Shown here piece by piece: positions 45,812 to 58,387 of a DNA stretch of 64,000 nucleotides; position 1 is the first letter of the stretch, and each line of letters opens with the position of its first letter. The stretch spans positions 142,962,188-143,026,187 of the forward strand of contig NC_066580.1 in NCBI RefSeq assembly GCF_024323335.1, given 5' to 3'. The notes under the pieces were generated by a model. It was not told the DNA's origin. It did not search any database and was given only the letters and a program-made list of their open reading frames with translations. The position numbers were made by a program, and so were the translations under genes. Source of the stretch: Lathyrus oleraceus (taxonomy: Eukaryota > Streptophyta > Magnoliopsida > Fabales > Fabaceae).

Positions 45812-45824
45812 GCTGCCCCTATTT
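45812..45824 (-). promoter_or_regulatory. polypurine tract of Ogre-2
   Basis: AAATAGGGGCAGC on the minus strand, directly before the LTR start TGTAAGACCC. Same motif and spacing as Ogre-1 and Ogre-3. Confidence 0.85.
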
Positions 45825-48537
45825 AAGGATATTCTAACTGAGGAGGTGAAGGTTAAAATCTTCGTATCGACTCCGTAGAATGGGCTTAAATAACAACATA
45901 TAGAAATAAATTTTGGTCCCTAAGAGACCTCATGATGCATATGATATGAATGTAAAAGCGAATTCTCTGTGGGGGGAAATGTTGCCATAAAGGAAAAGAA
46001 ATCAGAGAGACCGAATATCCGTAAGAGCATAATGCATTCCATAAGGAAAAACTCACTAGGGAGACAAAGACTCTGAGGGGAAAAAAGGATTATGCGTAGG
46101 CCAGGCTACGACTTAAAATTGCTGGGGGACTAGGAAGATTCCATAAAAAATGGAAAGACTCAACCAGGGAAACAAAACATCTGCGGGGGATACTAGCAAC
46201 TCAGGGTAAAGCTGAAGTACTTGAATCATTGCAGGAAAAATGGTTTCACTAAGGAAATACACACTCAACTCAACTGGGGAAGAAATAGACTTCAACACAA
46301 AAGGAGCAGAAATATATTATCCACTACCTGTTATTGGGTAAGGAGATAATAGAGATCTGACAGAGAGGACATCTGTCATCGGTTAAGATGAACATATCAA
46401 GGATGACTCGCTGAGAACCACCAGGAGGGAGTATTCATTACCGGTTACTGGGTAAGAATAGCCTTGTCGGGGAAAACTGCAGAAAATGGGATTTACAACT
46501 ACCAGTTACTGGGCAGAAGACCAAAGATGAGAATACCCGTCACCGGTTAGGATGAACATATCAAGGAAAGACTCAGAAGGGAAGAAAATCCGTCATCGGT
46601 TAAGATGAACATATCAAGGATAGACTTGTCTGGGATGTCAAGGAGGATATCCGTCATCGGTTAAGATGAACATATCAAGGATAAACCAACTGAGTAAAAA
46701 GTAGGAATTACATCTATCGAATGCTGGATAGAATACCGTCAAAGAGAAAATCCGTCACCGGTTAGGATAAACACATCAAGGATAGACTCTGTTGAGGAGA
46801 AAAATAGGAATTACATCTTTCAGTTACTAGATACAATACCACAAAGAGAGAATACGTCACCGGTTAGGATGAACATATTAAGGATTGACTCTGCAAAGGG
46901 GAAAGAAAAGCAGGATTTACAACTACCGGTTACTGGGTAGAAGACCGCAAAGAGAAGGAAAACCCGTCATCGGTTAGTATGAACATATCAAGGATTAGCT
47001 CTCTGGGGAACAAAATAGGGATTACAACTACCTTTTTACTGGGTAGAATACCAAAGATGAGAGTATCCGTCATCGGTTAGGATGAACATACCAAGGATAA
47101 ACTCAGATAGGGGAAGAAAATATCCGTCATCGGTTAAGATGAACATATCAAGGATATTCTTTCGGGAAAAGAATGAATCCACTAGGGACTCTACTTAAGG
47201 GGAAAACAAGGGTACCTTTGCCGGGTATTGGGCAAGAAGTAACAAATTGCAAACTAAGAATAATATTACCAGTTACTGGGTAATAAACCCTTAGGGGACC
47301 CAAAGCATCTATCTAGGTAAGAACTAGAAAGAAACGGTCAATCAGGGCTCAACCTAATGAGGATATAACTCAAGTGGAGTGATTCCATCCAGATAATCTA
47401 CTGGGGAGGAAACTAAAACAAAAATCTTCCACGAGGAAATAACTCAGTGGGGAAAGGAGAAAGGTTAAAGTCTTTCTGCTTAAGGGGCCGACACTCTACA
47501 ATTGAAGGAGGACAGACACCAAACTTGTATGGGGATAAAATACCGCCATAACAGAGAATGAAAATCTCAAACAATGAATCAATAATGATGTGATCATGCA
47601 ATTATGAAATTATATGAGTGTATATGTATATGTATATGTATATATGATGATTATGCTGACAAAACGATCGCAAAGGATACAAAGGTGTCGCAAAAATTTG
47701 AATCATCGATACAATCCTTGGCCAATACAAAAGAGGGGAACAATTATCGGAGCAAAGAGATCAAAATCGCAAAGGTTCAACCCTAGCCGGGGAAGGAGGA
47801 GATCTCCCGAGGAAAGGAAACGTTATCAAATCTGCGGGGAACACCATATTGAACGGGAGACAACTGTACAGAGGATAAACGCAAATAGCTGCTCAGAAAC
47901 TTGGAGGAAACTCTGACTGGGGATCGAGCTGGATGGCGACTGGTGGAGAAACCAATGCAATCTACTAAGGAAACCAATCTTACTCTGCTGGAGATCAAAA
48001 CCAACATCAATCCTGCTGGGGAATACCCACAAACTCCTTTGGGGAACGAGTCAGCCAACTCGGCTAGGGATAATTGAAGGGCTAACTACTTGGGGGAATC
48101 ATTAATGCTCCACACTTAGGACTTATTGTTTTTGAAGTGCTGTTGATATTTATTTTTAATTGCTTTAAAATCCTTGCTTTTATATGTTTAAGAAAATGAT
48201 TTTGATTAAAAAATTTAAATTAAAAAATGATCATAATAAAATTTAAAACTGTTTGGCTGAAGTAAATAAGAGTGGAACAATTGGATAAAAGCTCACCTTT
48301 ATTTAATAGAATGGTAGTCGGTAAATGACAAGACTCCATAGATCTTTACAAAGTTGAAAATGGTAATTTACATGGAAAAGGGTTACATTGAATACAATTG
48401 ACCATTAATCCTTCTACCAACTCTTGATATTCGCTGTGCTTTTGGCCGCTACTGGGGATAATGAATTGGCGTCAACCCTTGTGCTCAACAAAGTTTCTCC
48501 AAAAATTGAAGATCAGCATAATGCAGTTACTTGCCAT
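45825..48537 (-). other. Ogre-2 3' UTR
   Basis: No gene supported. It has the counterpart of the pre-PPT block of Ogre-1 (TTAGGGACCAAAATTT, GCCCATTCTAC), the repeat field 46317-47290 (separate entry), many CCCC-AG-type motifs and a TATATG microsatellite at 47620-47645. The part next to pol (48110-48460) is AT-rich. Confidence 0.75.
46317..47290 (-). repeat. two interleaved repeat families in the Ogre-2 3' UTR
   Basis: Family 1, ACCGGTTACTGGGTAG on the plus strand (the reverse of the Ogre-1 motif), about nine copies near 46317, 46437, 46503, 46716, 46820, 46928, 47032, 47221 and 47272. Family 2, GTCATCGGTTAAGATGAAC followed by ATATCAAGGAT, about nine copies near 46375, 46540, 46593, 46655, 46748, 46857, 46965, 47070 and 47125. 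Family 2 is hardly present in Ogre-1 (one related site near 6924), so it expanded in this branch. Confidence 0.8.
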
Positions 48538-48538
48538 A

Positions 48539-48706
48539 ATCCCTAAATTTTGCATAAGTTACCCCAGGGTGGGGTACTCAACTTATCGGGATAATTCTTT
48601 CTATTTTATGTCTCTAATTTTTGCCTGGATCGCCCTTTCGTGTTTTCAATCCACCGAGACCCTCATTTTTGCCTAAGCCGCCCTTTCAAATTTTCAACTT
48701 AGCGAG
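48539..48706 (-). other. array of three two-tier stem-loops after the Ogre-2 pol stop
   Basis: Counterpart of 4429-4604 in Ogre-1, given here in plus-strand coordinates. Unit 1: CTC 48662 / GAG 48704 and CTAAG 48673 / CTTAG 48698. Unit 2: GTCTC 48610 / GAGAC 48656 and TGGAT 48626 / ATCCA 48649. Unit 3: ATCCC 48539 / GGGAT 48588 and ATAAGTT 48554 / AACTTAT 48580. The unit 3 inner stem has other bases than in Ogre-1 on both arms, still paired. Confidence 0.7.
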
Positions 48707-48720
48707 TTGTTCTTTTATTT

Positions 48721-51700
48721 TTAGGCGAAGTATTTCTTGAATGCATCTGCGTTCACAGGACGAGTGAACTCTTCACCATCCATAGTCGTAAGAACTAATG
48801 CACCGCCTGAAAAGGCTCTCCTAACAACATATGGGCCTTCATAATTAGGAGTCCATTTCCCCCTAGAATCTGGTTTAAATGATAAAATCTTCTTGAGCAC
48901 AAGGTCTCCTTCCCTGAATACCCGAGGTCTGACCTTCTTATCAAAAGCTTTCTTCATCCTTTGCTGATATAACTGACCATGACACATGGTAGTCAATCTC
49001 TTCTCTTCAACTAAATTCAACTGACCAAACTTGGTTTGACACCATTCAGCCTCAGTCAACTTGGCTTCCATGAGCACACGCAATGAAGGGATCTCAACCT
49101 CTACGGGGATCACAACTTCCATACCATAAACAAGAGAGAAAGGGGTTGCCCATGTTGAAGTGTGGATGGATGTACGATACCTATGCAAAGAAAATGGGAG
49201 CATCTCATGTCAATCCTTATATGTCACAACCATCTTCTGAATAATCTTCTTGATGTTCTTGTTCGCAGCATCAACAGCCCCATTCATCTTCGGTCTGTAG
49301 GGAGAAGAATTATGATGTGCAATCTTGAAGTCTTTACAAAGAGCTTCCACCATATTGTTATTCAAGTTCGATCCATTATCAGTAATGATCTTAATTGGCA
49401 CATCATAACGGCATATGATTTGATTCTTGATAAACCTTACAACAACTTGCTTGGTCACATTCGCATATGATGCCGCTTCAACCCATTTTGTGAAGTAGTC
49501 AATTGCCACCAAAATGAAACGATGTCCATTCGAAGCTTTAGGCTCAATCATGCCAATCATATCAATTCCCCACATGGAGAAGGGCCTTGGGGAGGAAATA
49601 ACATTCAACAGTGTCGGAGGAACATGAATCTTGTCCGCATAAATTTGACACTTGTGGCATTTCTTCACAAACTTGCAACAGTCAGATTCCATTGTCAGCC
49701 AATAGTAACCTTCCCTCAACACCTTCTTTGCCATTGCATGTCCATTGGAATGAGTACCAAAGGAACCTTCATGGACTTCACTCACCAACAGGTTTGCTTC
49801 ATGTCTATCCACGCATCTGAGCAAAACCATATCGAAGTTTATCTTGTACAATACCTCTCCATTAAGGTAGAAATTGCCGGCTAATCTTCTCAAAGTCTTC
49901 TTATCTTTCACAGATGCCCAAACGGATAAATCTGACTTTGGAGGAAACATTTGATGTCGTAATACCACGGCTTTTCGTCTTTGATCTCTTCAACAGCAAA
50001 CACATGAGCTGGCCTATCAAGACGCATCACAGTCAAATTGGGAACTTCATTCCAATACTTCACTATAATCATTGATGCCAATGTTGCAAGAGCATCTGCC
50101 ATCCGGTTCTCATCTCGAGGGATATGATGAAATTCAACCTTAGTAAAGAAAGTTGAAATCCTTCTCACATAATCTCTATATGGTATCAAATCGGGTTGAC
50201 TCATTTCCCATTCACCTTTGATTTGATTCACAACCAAATTTGAATCTCCAAAGACATTTAAATGCTTGATTCTTAGATCAATGGCCTCTTCGAGCCCCAT
50301 AATGCAAGCTTCGTATTCTGCCATGTTGTTTGTACACTTGAAAGCCAATCTAGTTGTAAAGGGAAAATGTGTGCCTTGAGGAGTAATAATCACTTCCCCA
50401 ATACCATTACCATATTGATTAACAGCTCCATCAAATACCATGCCCCAACGGGAACCAGGTTTTGTCTCTTCTTCAAGCAATGGTTCATCACAGTCTTTCA
50501 TTTTAAAGTACAAGATCTCTTCATCAGGAAAGTCATACTGCACTGACTGATAATCTTCAATCAGTTGGTGAGCCAAATGGTCAGCCAAGATACAACCTTT
50601 GATCGCTTTCTGAGATCATTATTCAATGTCATACTCTGATAATAACATCTGCCAACGGGCAATTCTCCCAGTTAAAGCAGGCTTCTCAAATATATACTTG
50701 ATTGGATCCAATTTGGATATCAACCAAGTGGTATGATTCAACATATACTGACGCAGACGCTTAGCAGCCCAAGCCAATGTGCAACAAGTCTTCTCTAGCA
50801 TAGAATACCGAGTCTCACAGTCGGTGAACTTCTTACTGAGGTAGTAAATTGAAAATTCTTTCTTTCCAGTCTCATCTTGCTGACCAAGAACACAACCCAT
50901 ACTATCTTCAAGCACAATCAAATACATGATCAATGGTCTTCCTTCAATAGGTGGAGACAAAATCGGAGGTTCAAGTAGATATTCTTTGATACTATCAAAA
51001 GCTTTCTGGAAATCTTCGGTCCAATCACAAGATTGATCTTTCCGAAGAAGCTTGAATATAGGCGCACATGTGGCAGTCATGTGTGAAATGAATCTTGAAA
51101 TATAATTCAAGCGGCCGAGAAAACCTCTGACTTGCTTCTCAGTTTTGGGCGCAGGCATCTCTTGTATTGCTTTGACCTTGGCAGGATCAACTTCAATACC
51201 CTTCTCGCTGACAATAAAGCCCAACAACTTACCGGAATGAACACCAAAAGTACACTTATTGGGATTCAAGTGAAGTTTATACTTCCTCAAACGCTGGAAT
51301 AGCTTCAACAAATGTTCAATGTGTTCCTCTTCATCAATTGATTTAGCAATCATGTCATCGATATAAACTTCGATCTCTTTGTGCATCATATCATGAAAAA
51401 GAGTAGTCATTTCTCTTTGGTAAGTTGCACCAGCATTCTTCAAACCGAAAGGCATCACTCTATAACAGAATGTTCCCCAAGGTGTAATGAATATGGTCTT
51501 CTCCATATCTTCGGGTGCCATCTTGATCTGATTATATCTGGAAAATCCATCCATAAACGAAAAGACTTTGAATTTAGCAGTATTGCTACCAACATATCAA
51601 TGTGCGGTAGAGGGAAATCATCTTTCGGACTGGCTTTATTCAAATCTCTGTAATCAACACACATGCGGACTTTTCCATCTTTCTTCGGCACAGGCACAAT

Positions 51701-52181
51701 ATTTTTCACCCATTGCGGATACTCAGTGGTCATAAGGAAACCGACATCAATCTGCTTCTGCACTGCTTCTATGATCTTCACTGCCATGTCTGGATGCGTT
51801 CTTCTCAACTTCTGCTTGACTGGCGGGCATTATGGCTTCAATGAAAATCTATGCTCCACAATCTCAGAATCCAAACCAGGCATGTCTTGATAGGACCAAG
51901 CAAACACATCTAAATATTCTCGAAGAAGATCAACCAACCCCTTATTCGCATCTGGACACAGTCGAGACCCAATCTTGACTTCCTTCACATCATCCTCGGA
52001 ACCCAAGTTGACTAACTCAATCTTCTCTTCGAATGGCTGAATGGCTTTTTCGTCATGCTTAAGAAGACGAGACAATTCATCACTCACTTCTTCATCACTT
52101 TCCTCCTCAGCCTCAAAGACAGGGAATTCAAAATTTGGAGAAGGAGAAGGATCATTGTATTCAATGGGGTTAGAAACCAAC
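48721..52181 (-). pseudogene. Ogre-2 pol: RT, RNase H, second RNase H, integrase
   Basis: Same domain order as Ogre-1 pol and very similar throughout. RT has QWVKNIVPVPKKDGK, MPFGLKNAGATYQREM and the catalytic YIDD at 51354-51365. The second RNase H lies at about 50470-50080 (FDGAVNQYGNGIG, NNMAEYEACIMG, NRMADALATLASM). Integrase follows with CHKCQ, WGIDMIG, TDNGSN and VDAANKN. The C-terminus ends FTRPVNADAFKKYFA with TAA at 48721. Breaks: TAA at 51830, a 1-base deletion near 51586, TAA and TGA side by side at 50616-50621, a 1-base deletion near 49921 and TGA at about 49207. It cannot make a polyprotein. Confidence 0.9.
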
Positions 52182-52438
52182 CTGCATAATGATTTGATAT
52201 TTTGATTTTAGAGAAGTGAATTTGTGACCAAATATTATGCAGATGGACAATTATATTATTTATTTATGCTTTTTGTGATTACCACATTCAGAATAAAGCA
52301 AAAAGTAAAAACAAAACATCATAGATATGGATGAATAGAACTAATTTTATTGATGATCACATTTGAAAATGCCCAACAATGTTCACTTCTCCCTTAGGCA
52401 TAGGAGAAGAATTTTTTAAAACAAATAAAAGCAATAAC
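52182..52438 (-). other. putative intron between protease and RT of Ogre-2
   Basis: On the minus strand it starts GTTATT after a Ser-Lys-like end of the protease exon and ends ATTATGCAG before GTTGGTTTC. Splicing keeps both frames in phase. Length 257 bases against 265 in Ogre-1, with the acceptor strongly conserved and the donor weaker here (GTTATT against GTAATG). Confidence 0.72.
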
Positions 52439-55400
52439 TTAGATTGATGTAAAATAACAGGAATGTCAACAGCAGTCCAACTGTTGCAAGCCTTTCCATG
52501 CGTCACAAAATTGGTGCAGTCTTCCTCTTCGTCATCCTCTAGCACAACAGCTAAGTGTTGTTCATTGCCATGAATGAATCCTCCGCTACGGAAACTGAGT
52601 TGCATATCCTTTGATCTAGCAGTTGATGCACCTTGCTGAAAACCCAGGCCGGTTCTTCCTTTGTTGTCGGAGACCTCTACCATGCCCCCCCACTGATCCA
52701 CATTACCTTCTTCAACAATCTTCCTTGCATCTTTCAATGAGGACATATGTGCCCCAACTCTCTTTTCAGCTGTAATAGACAAGGCTTGGAACGGAGTTCC
52801 AACCTCATCCTCAACTTCAACATAGGAGAAAGATGACAGGTGGCTAACTAATAATGCCTTTTCCCCTCCAACAATAACAAGCTTTCCATTCTTCACAAAT
52901 TTGAGCTTCTGATGTAATGTGGAGGTAACAGCTCCTGCCTCATGGATCCATGGCCTTCTCAACAAACAACTATAGGCCGGGTGGATATCCATTACTTGGA
53001 AAGTAATCTGGAAGTCACTCGGGCCTATCTTCACTGGAAGATCCACTTCACTTATCACTGTTTTGCATGAACCGTCAAAAGCTTTGACGATTACACCGAT
53101 ATACCTCATAGGCGCTCCTTGACATGACAGCTTTGACAATGTTGACTTTAGAAGTACATTCATTTGGTGTCAACCAGTACATTGGATAAAGCGTCGTCTT
53201 TGCAATTCATCGAGATATGCAAAGCCAAATTATGATTCCTACCCTCCTCAGGGAGTTCTTTATCACAAAAGTTGAGATTGTTGCAGGAAGTGATGTTAGC
53301 TATTATATGATCAAACTGATCCACCGTAACATCATGTTCCACAAATGCTTGTTCTAGAACTCTTTGCAGTGCTTCTCTGTGCGCTTCAGAATTCATGAGC
53401 AGAGACAGTACTGAGATCTTTGATGGGGTTTGGAGCAGCTGCTCCACCATATTAAACTCTATTTTCTTGATCAAACGGAGTACCTCATCATCATTATTAG
53501 CCTTCAAATTGCTGGATTCACCAGATTGACACTTTGAAGCACTAGTCGGATCTACAGCAGACACTTCCACCTTCTTACTGACAGTTGATTCTTCCTTATC
53601 TTTTGGGAACACCGGCCCAAACACTCGACCGCTACGGGTCACTCTAGTAACATCAGCAATGCTCACTACAAAGTTGGTCGTAGGAAATGGAACCTCTTGA
53701 CCATATTTCAACATTGTTGCATTGTACTGATACGGAATAACCTTATCGGATGAATACGGGACTGGACCCACTAACCGTATGACAAACGGAGATATCGGTC
53801 TCTTGCTGACGTTGTTACTGTTTTTGCTATCATACTGAATGACTACTCTCTCGGGGTTCTTAAACACTGGAACAATAACATTCACATCGTCATCTACATG
53901 ACGGGATTGAACAATTTGAATCATACCTTCATCCATCAACCGCTGGATGTCTCTTTTTACAATCGTACAACCCCCCGGGTTGACACTGCAGATAGCACAA
54001 CCATCATGGTCATGCTCACAATCACTTACCATACAAATGTCCTTATGCATCGTCACTAAAGACCTTCTTATGAAACAAACATCGAACACCTTGAACCCCC
54101 CAGGTCAGCCGTCTACTATATTAACAGATGAATTTCCATGGGCAGGTAGTGGGTTAGCTTTCACATTAGGTGTGCGGTCCTCAAAGGACACCATTCCACT
54201 CTTCACTAGCTTTTGAACTTCGTATTTGAGCGGATAGCAGTTCTCAATATCATGTTCTGGTGCTCCTTGATGAAAACCACAACGGAGTTCAGGCTTGTAC
54301 CACCATGGAAGTGGTTCCGGAATTTGTGGCGAGTTTCTCGGTTGGAGTAGGTTCTTGAGAACCAAAGACGGATACAGTTCTGCATATGTCATAGGAATCG
54401 GGTCAAAAGAGACCTTCTTCCTCTCGAAAGTTTGTTGTTGATGATTATTGGTATTGGTGTTGTTGTTGAAAGTGTTTGTTCGTTGTTGTGGTTGTTGTTG
54501 TTGACGCTGTTGTTATTGAATTGGTGTTGATTGACTTGCGGTAAATACAGGAATTACAGAGGATACTGGATGATGGTGTTGATGGGGCAGTTGATTCCTT
54601 CTGACCTGAGGCCTCCTCTGCCTCCCACTGGAAATTTTGTTGCCTTCGTTGTCTTTCTTCTTCCCGAAGATGTTGCCATATCTCTTACTCGATGATGCCT
54701 CCTCTTTCGACAATCATCCTTCTCAGACACTTTCTTCAAGCCTCATCCCCATATTTACCATTTCGGTAAAGTCACTGGGGGCACTGGCAATCATACGTTC
54801 AGAGTAAAATGAACTTAGGGTCTTCAAAAAGATCTTCGTCATCTCCTTCTCTTCCAAAGGAGGAATGATCTGAGCAGCTAACTCTCTCCATCTCTATGCA
54901 TATTCTTTGAATGTCTCCTTATCTTTCTGAGACATGGACCTCAACTAGTCTCTATCAGGCGCCATATCCACATTATATTTATATTGTTTGACAAAAGCTT
55001 CTCCCAAATCATTGAAAGTGCGAACGCTTGCACTGTCCAACCCCATATACCATCTGAGCGCCGCATCGGTCAGACTGTCTTGGAAGTAGTGAATTAACAG
55101 CTGATCATTGTCAGTTTAGGTAGACATTTTGCTGGCATACATCACCAAATGACTGAGTTGACATGTGTTTCCTTTGTATTTTTCAAAGTCAGGCACTTTG
55201 AACTTCACCGGAACCTTCACATTCGGCACCAGACATAATTCAGCAGCACTCTTTCCAAACAGGTTCTTACCTTTCAATGTCTTCAATTCCTTGCGCATCT
55301 CAAGAAATTGATCCTTCATTTCATCTATTTTCTGATACACGTCCGCGCCCTCAGATGGCTCGGAATGATAAATGGTGTCTTCCACACGAGGTAAGGTGTG

Positions 55401-55787
55401 CACAATGGGAGGTGGCACACACATGACTGGGCTAGATGCCGACATAGAAGCAAAGGTAGGCGCAAAGCCTTCATGCATGAAGTTCGGCGGCATTCCCCAC
55501 GGGAATCCGGCAGGCATGGCAGGCGCAAAATGAGTGATAGCAGCAGGCATGGTAGAGGTAGCCACCTCTGAAATAACAGTCCTTTGAGGAGGAGGAGTTG
55601 TGGGTGTTGGAGAAGACTGACTCTGTGCAGCTAGAACTGACTCCATCATGGCAGTCAGTCGAGCGATCTCGTCATTTAGCTCTCTATTCTCTTGCTCAAG
55701 ATGTTCCATGATTCTGGAGTGATTGGCGCGAGTGTTGTACCGATGAGTCAGATTGGCTGAAGCACAGAAGAAACACCAATGAGACAT
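52439..55787 (-). pseudogene. Ogre-2 gag-pro
   Basis: ATG at 55787 (MSHWCFFCASANLTH). A coiled coil (residues about 25-55) and a Pro/Ala-rich stretch precede the capsid-like region (VKFKVPDFEKYKGNTCQLSH and beyond). Further on come a basic low-complexity part, a Gln/Asn-rich part and a Cys/His region (CGFHQGAPEHDIENCYPLK), which may be the nucleocapsid finger. The protease follows (ITFQVMDIHPAYSCLLRRPW). In-frame stops at 55116, 54945, 54894, 54723, 54714, 54513 and 54105. At the protease active site (53160-53163) a small deletion leaves Asp-Thr but removes the Gly and shifts the frame. Confidence 0.87.
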
Positions 55788-56003
55788 CTGGCAAAAGAGT
55801 AACCTGCTTATGCAAATGATGCATGAAATGCAATGCTTGTTTATTTATTTTTTTCATTTTTTCAAGGAACTTACTATATTATTTGCAAATATATATATCT
55901 AACAACAATTTGATATGACCAAAAATTTCTTTTATTTATAATTGGAAGGATTACACTGAGTACAATTTTAGAAACCAAATGAAAAATACAAGAGAGAAGG
56001 AGA
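55788..56003 (-). other. spacer between ORF1 and gag of Ogre-2
   Basis: 216 AT-rich bases without an open frame. By analogy with other Ogres this separates the independent ORF1 from gag-pro. I see no splice site or promoter that I could support. Confidence 0.5.
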
Positions 56004-57518
56004 CTAGTCATCCTCAGGATCCCTACTAACAACAATGTCAGAAGATCTGGTTGTAGGAGTGTACTTCCTTTGAATGTGTCGAATCTCGGTCTCGAAAGAA
56101 GCTTTCATTTGAGTCTTCTCGAGGACTAGTTGATCAACAATCTTCTTCCAAGCAACGGAAGGCTGAGGCATACTAGAAGATGAAACCTTCGGCTTTCTCT
56201 GTCTCTTTGTCACTCGGTCTTCAAGTAGCTCAATAAGTGCATCTTTGTCCTTAGACTCCAACTGCAACTCCTCATGCTTTTTGCTCAAAGCATGGAAACG
56301 CTATTCCCATATATCCTTCTCTTGCTTCATCTTGGCGAGTACGTCTCCCAACTCCTCTACATCTTGGTTAGGGAGATTTAATGGCTCAACCACAACCATA
56401 GATATAGGTCTTTCATAAGGATAAGGAATCTTCAACGCCAAAGCTCTCCTATTTACCCAAAGAGTGTAAGCTTCCAAAACTACACAGTTGCACGGACCAA
56501 GCTCGAACCTTCCCTTCCTATGCACATTATGCCAACCATGCATAATCTTCTGCTTCAAATGTTGGGGATCTTTACCCTCTTGATAGAAAACACCTTCTAA
56601 CAAAGTGTTATTAGGTTTGTCTCTCAAGGGGAACCCAAGTTGATGATGAGCCAAAGCAGGGTTGTAGTTAATTCCTCCTTGTGTACCAATGAGGGGCACA
56701 TTAGAGAATTCACCACAACAATCAATAATCTCCAAACTGCTCAAAGAAGGATCATACCAAACTATATCATCATTAGTGAGAGACATAAGTCTCTGGGACC
56801 ACCGTAGACATTATTTGTTCTCCACAAAAGCAGGTGTCTGAGGCAAGTGGGAAATAAACCACTTGTACAGAATAGGAATGCAACAGACAATAGTTCCACC
56901 ACCTTTAGAATTCCTTAGATACAAAGAGAAATACATATCACCCAACAAATTAGGCACAGGATTCCCAATCAAGAAAAGTCTAATGGTGTTAACATCAACT
57001 AAATCGTCAATGTTAGGGAACAAAGTTAATCCATAAATGAGCAACACAAAGATAGCTTCAAAAGCGTCCATACTACCGGCTTGAGCAAAGGCAGCAGCTT
57101 CCTTGATGAGGAAATCAGATGGCAACCCAAACAATCCTCCTTTCTTCACCCAATGAGCCTCTATCTCAGACTTCTTCAAGTGAAGAGCTTCAGCAATAAG
57201 ATGAGATATGGGAATCTCCTCCAATCCACTAAAAGGAACTCTACTAGAAATGGGTATCCCCAAGAGATGAGAATACTCCTCCAACGTAGGCACAAGCTGA
57301 TAATCTAGGAAAGTGAAGCAACAGTAAAGAGGATCATAGAACTGCACTAACACACTCAGAAGTCGTTCAACCACATCAGCAGACAAGACAGACAATAGCT
57401 TCCCATGGCGTTGTTTGAAGTCCAAGGGATCTAATACAAAATATGCTAGCTTCCTTAACTCTTTCAAGTCAGGACTTCTGAAACCGCACTTCTTAGTGTT
57501 CCTTCATCCACAATCCAT
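56004..57518 (-). pseudogene. Ogre ORF1 protein (DUF7745-like), Ogre-2
   Basis: ATG at 57518 opens a frame of 504 codons ending at 56004. It has the plant DUF7745-type pattern: FTFLDYQLVPTLEEYSHLLG, KKGGLFGLPSDFL, FVLLIYGLTLFPNIDDLVDV, GGGTIVCCIPILYKWFISHL, VPLIGTQGGINYNPALAHHQ. A charged coiled-coil tail follows (EELQLESKDKDALIELLEDR). Three in-frame stops break it: TGA at codon 5 (57504-57506), TAA at 56811-56813 and TAG at 56301-56303. ORF1 before gag is a hallmark of Ogre; its function is not established. The fold resembles plant-mobile-domain proteins by memory, not by search. Confidence 0.83.
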
Positions 57519-58360
57519 GGTCTGAAAATATTTGCAAATAATACCTCAGTTCCTTGAAATTTTCGTGTGATGAATGTTATGATGCGCATGAATGCATGAA
57601 TGCAACAATCACAAATAAGGGATCACAAACAAGGCAAGCAAACAAAGAACAATGGATGAATCAAGTCATTATCAAGATCAATCATCCATTTTGGTGGATT
57701 ATGGTTTACACCTTATCAACACCCAAGTTCCATTGATATTGACAAGACTTGATTGGATCAACCAAGAATCAAGGGTTTGTTGTAAGTCACGAGCATGGAG
57801 TCTGGGTAAGAACCATCCCAAAGGAGTGAACTAAGGATAAAACCTGTAGATCATGTTCTAAAAAGTTCCCAGAGTCTTAATTCCATCTATCGGATATTAC
57901 AGGTTAAGATGACTGACTCATCGACCCATAATATTCTCAAGAGAAACTCGTCTGAGTGTAGTGTCGCGTAACAACTATTATCATGTCTACACTTGAACAG
58001 TCTCTGCACTATGTCCTAAATAGGCCAAGAGGGGTAAATGTTCTATGATCCTCAACTTCTCAGACCCAGATTAGAGATAGTGATGCCTAACCATAAATAC
58101 TTGTGTGACATTTCCAAATCCAAAAGGGTCTCCACTGAGCAGATGGATCTCAAGCCAACTTGTTAAGGACTACTCCACACAAGTCGAACATGACTATACC
58201 ATCCTCCTATCTTAATTTCACTCAAGTTCAGGTTAGAACTTTTCTCACCACTCAGAGATCACCAAGCACAACAAGCAAATTATATCACACAACTATACAT
58301 ACATCACATATACACAATTATATACACACACAAAAGTAGGCTAAACCCACTGGAGACTAC
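57519..58360 (-). other. 5' leader of Ogre-2
   Basis: About 840 bases between the PBS and ORF1 with no supported gene. Its beginning, AGTAGTCTCCAGTGGGTTTA on the minus strand, is the same as the Ogre-4 leader at 63511 and after, and the similarity goes on to the window end. The packaging signal is expected here but not identified. Confidence 0.7.
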
Positions 58361-58378
58361 TCCCCAGCAGAGTCGCCA
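58361..58378 (-). promoter_or_regulatory. primer binding site of Ogre-2
   Basis: TGGCGACTCTGCTGGGGA on the minus strand, nine bases after the LTR end, starts with TGG as expected for the complement of a tRNA CCA end. From memory this is the PBS reported for Ogre as complementary to tRNA-Arg. Confidence 0.8.
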
Positions 58379-58387
58379 CTTAATTTT

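Noticed and set aside
47612..47650. TATATG run as a TATA-type promoter
   Set aside because: It is a simple microsatellite inside the 3' UTR, with no transcription unit behind it.
54421..54520. CAA/TTG-rich stretch as a microsatellite or regulatory repeat
   Set aside because: In frame it encodes the Gln/Asn-rich part of Ogre-2 gag, so coding composition explains it.
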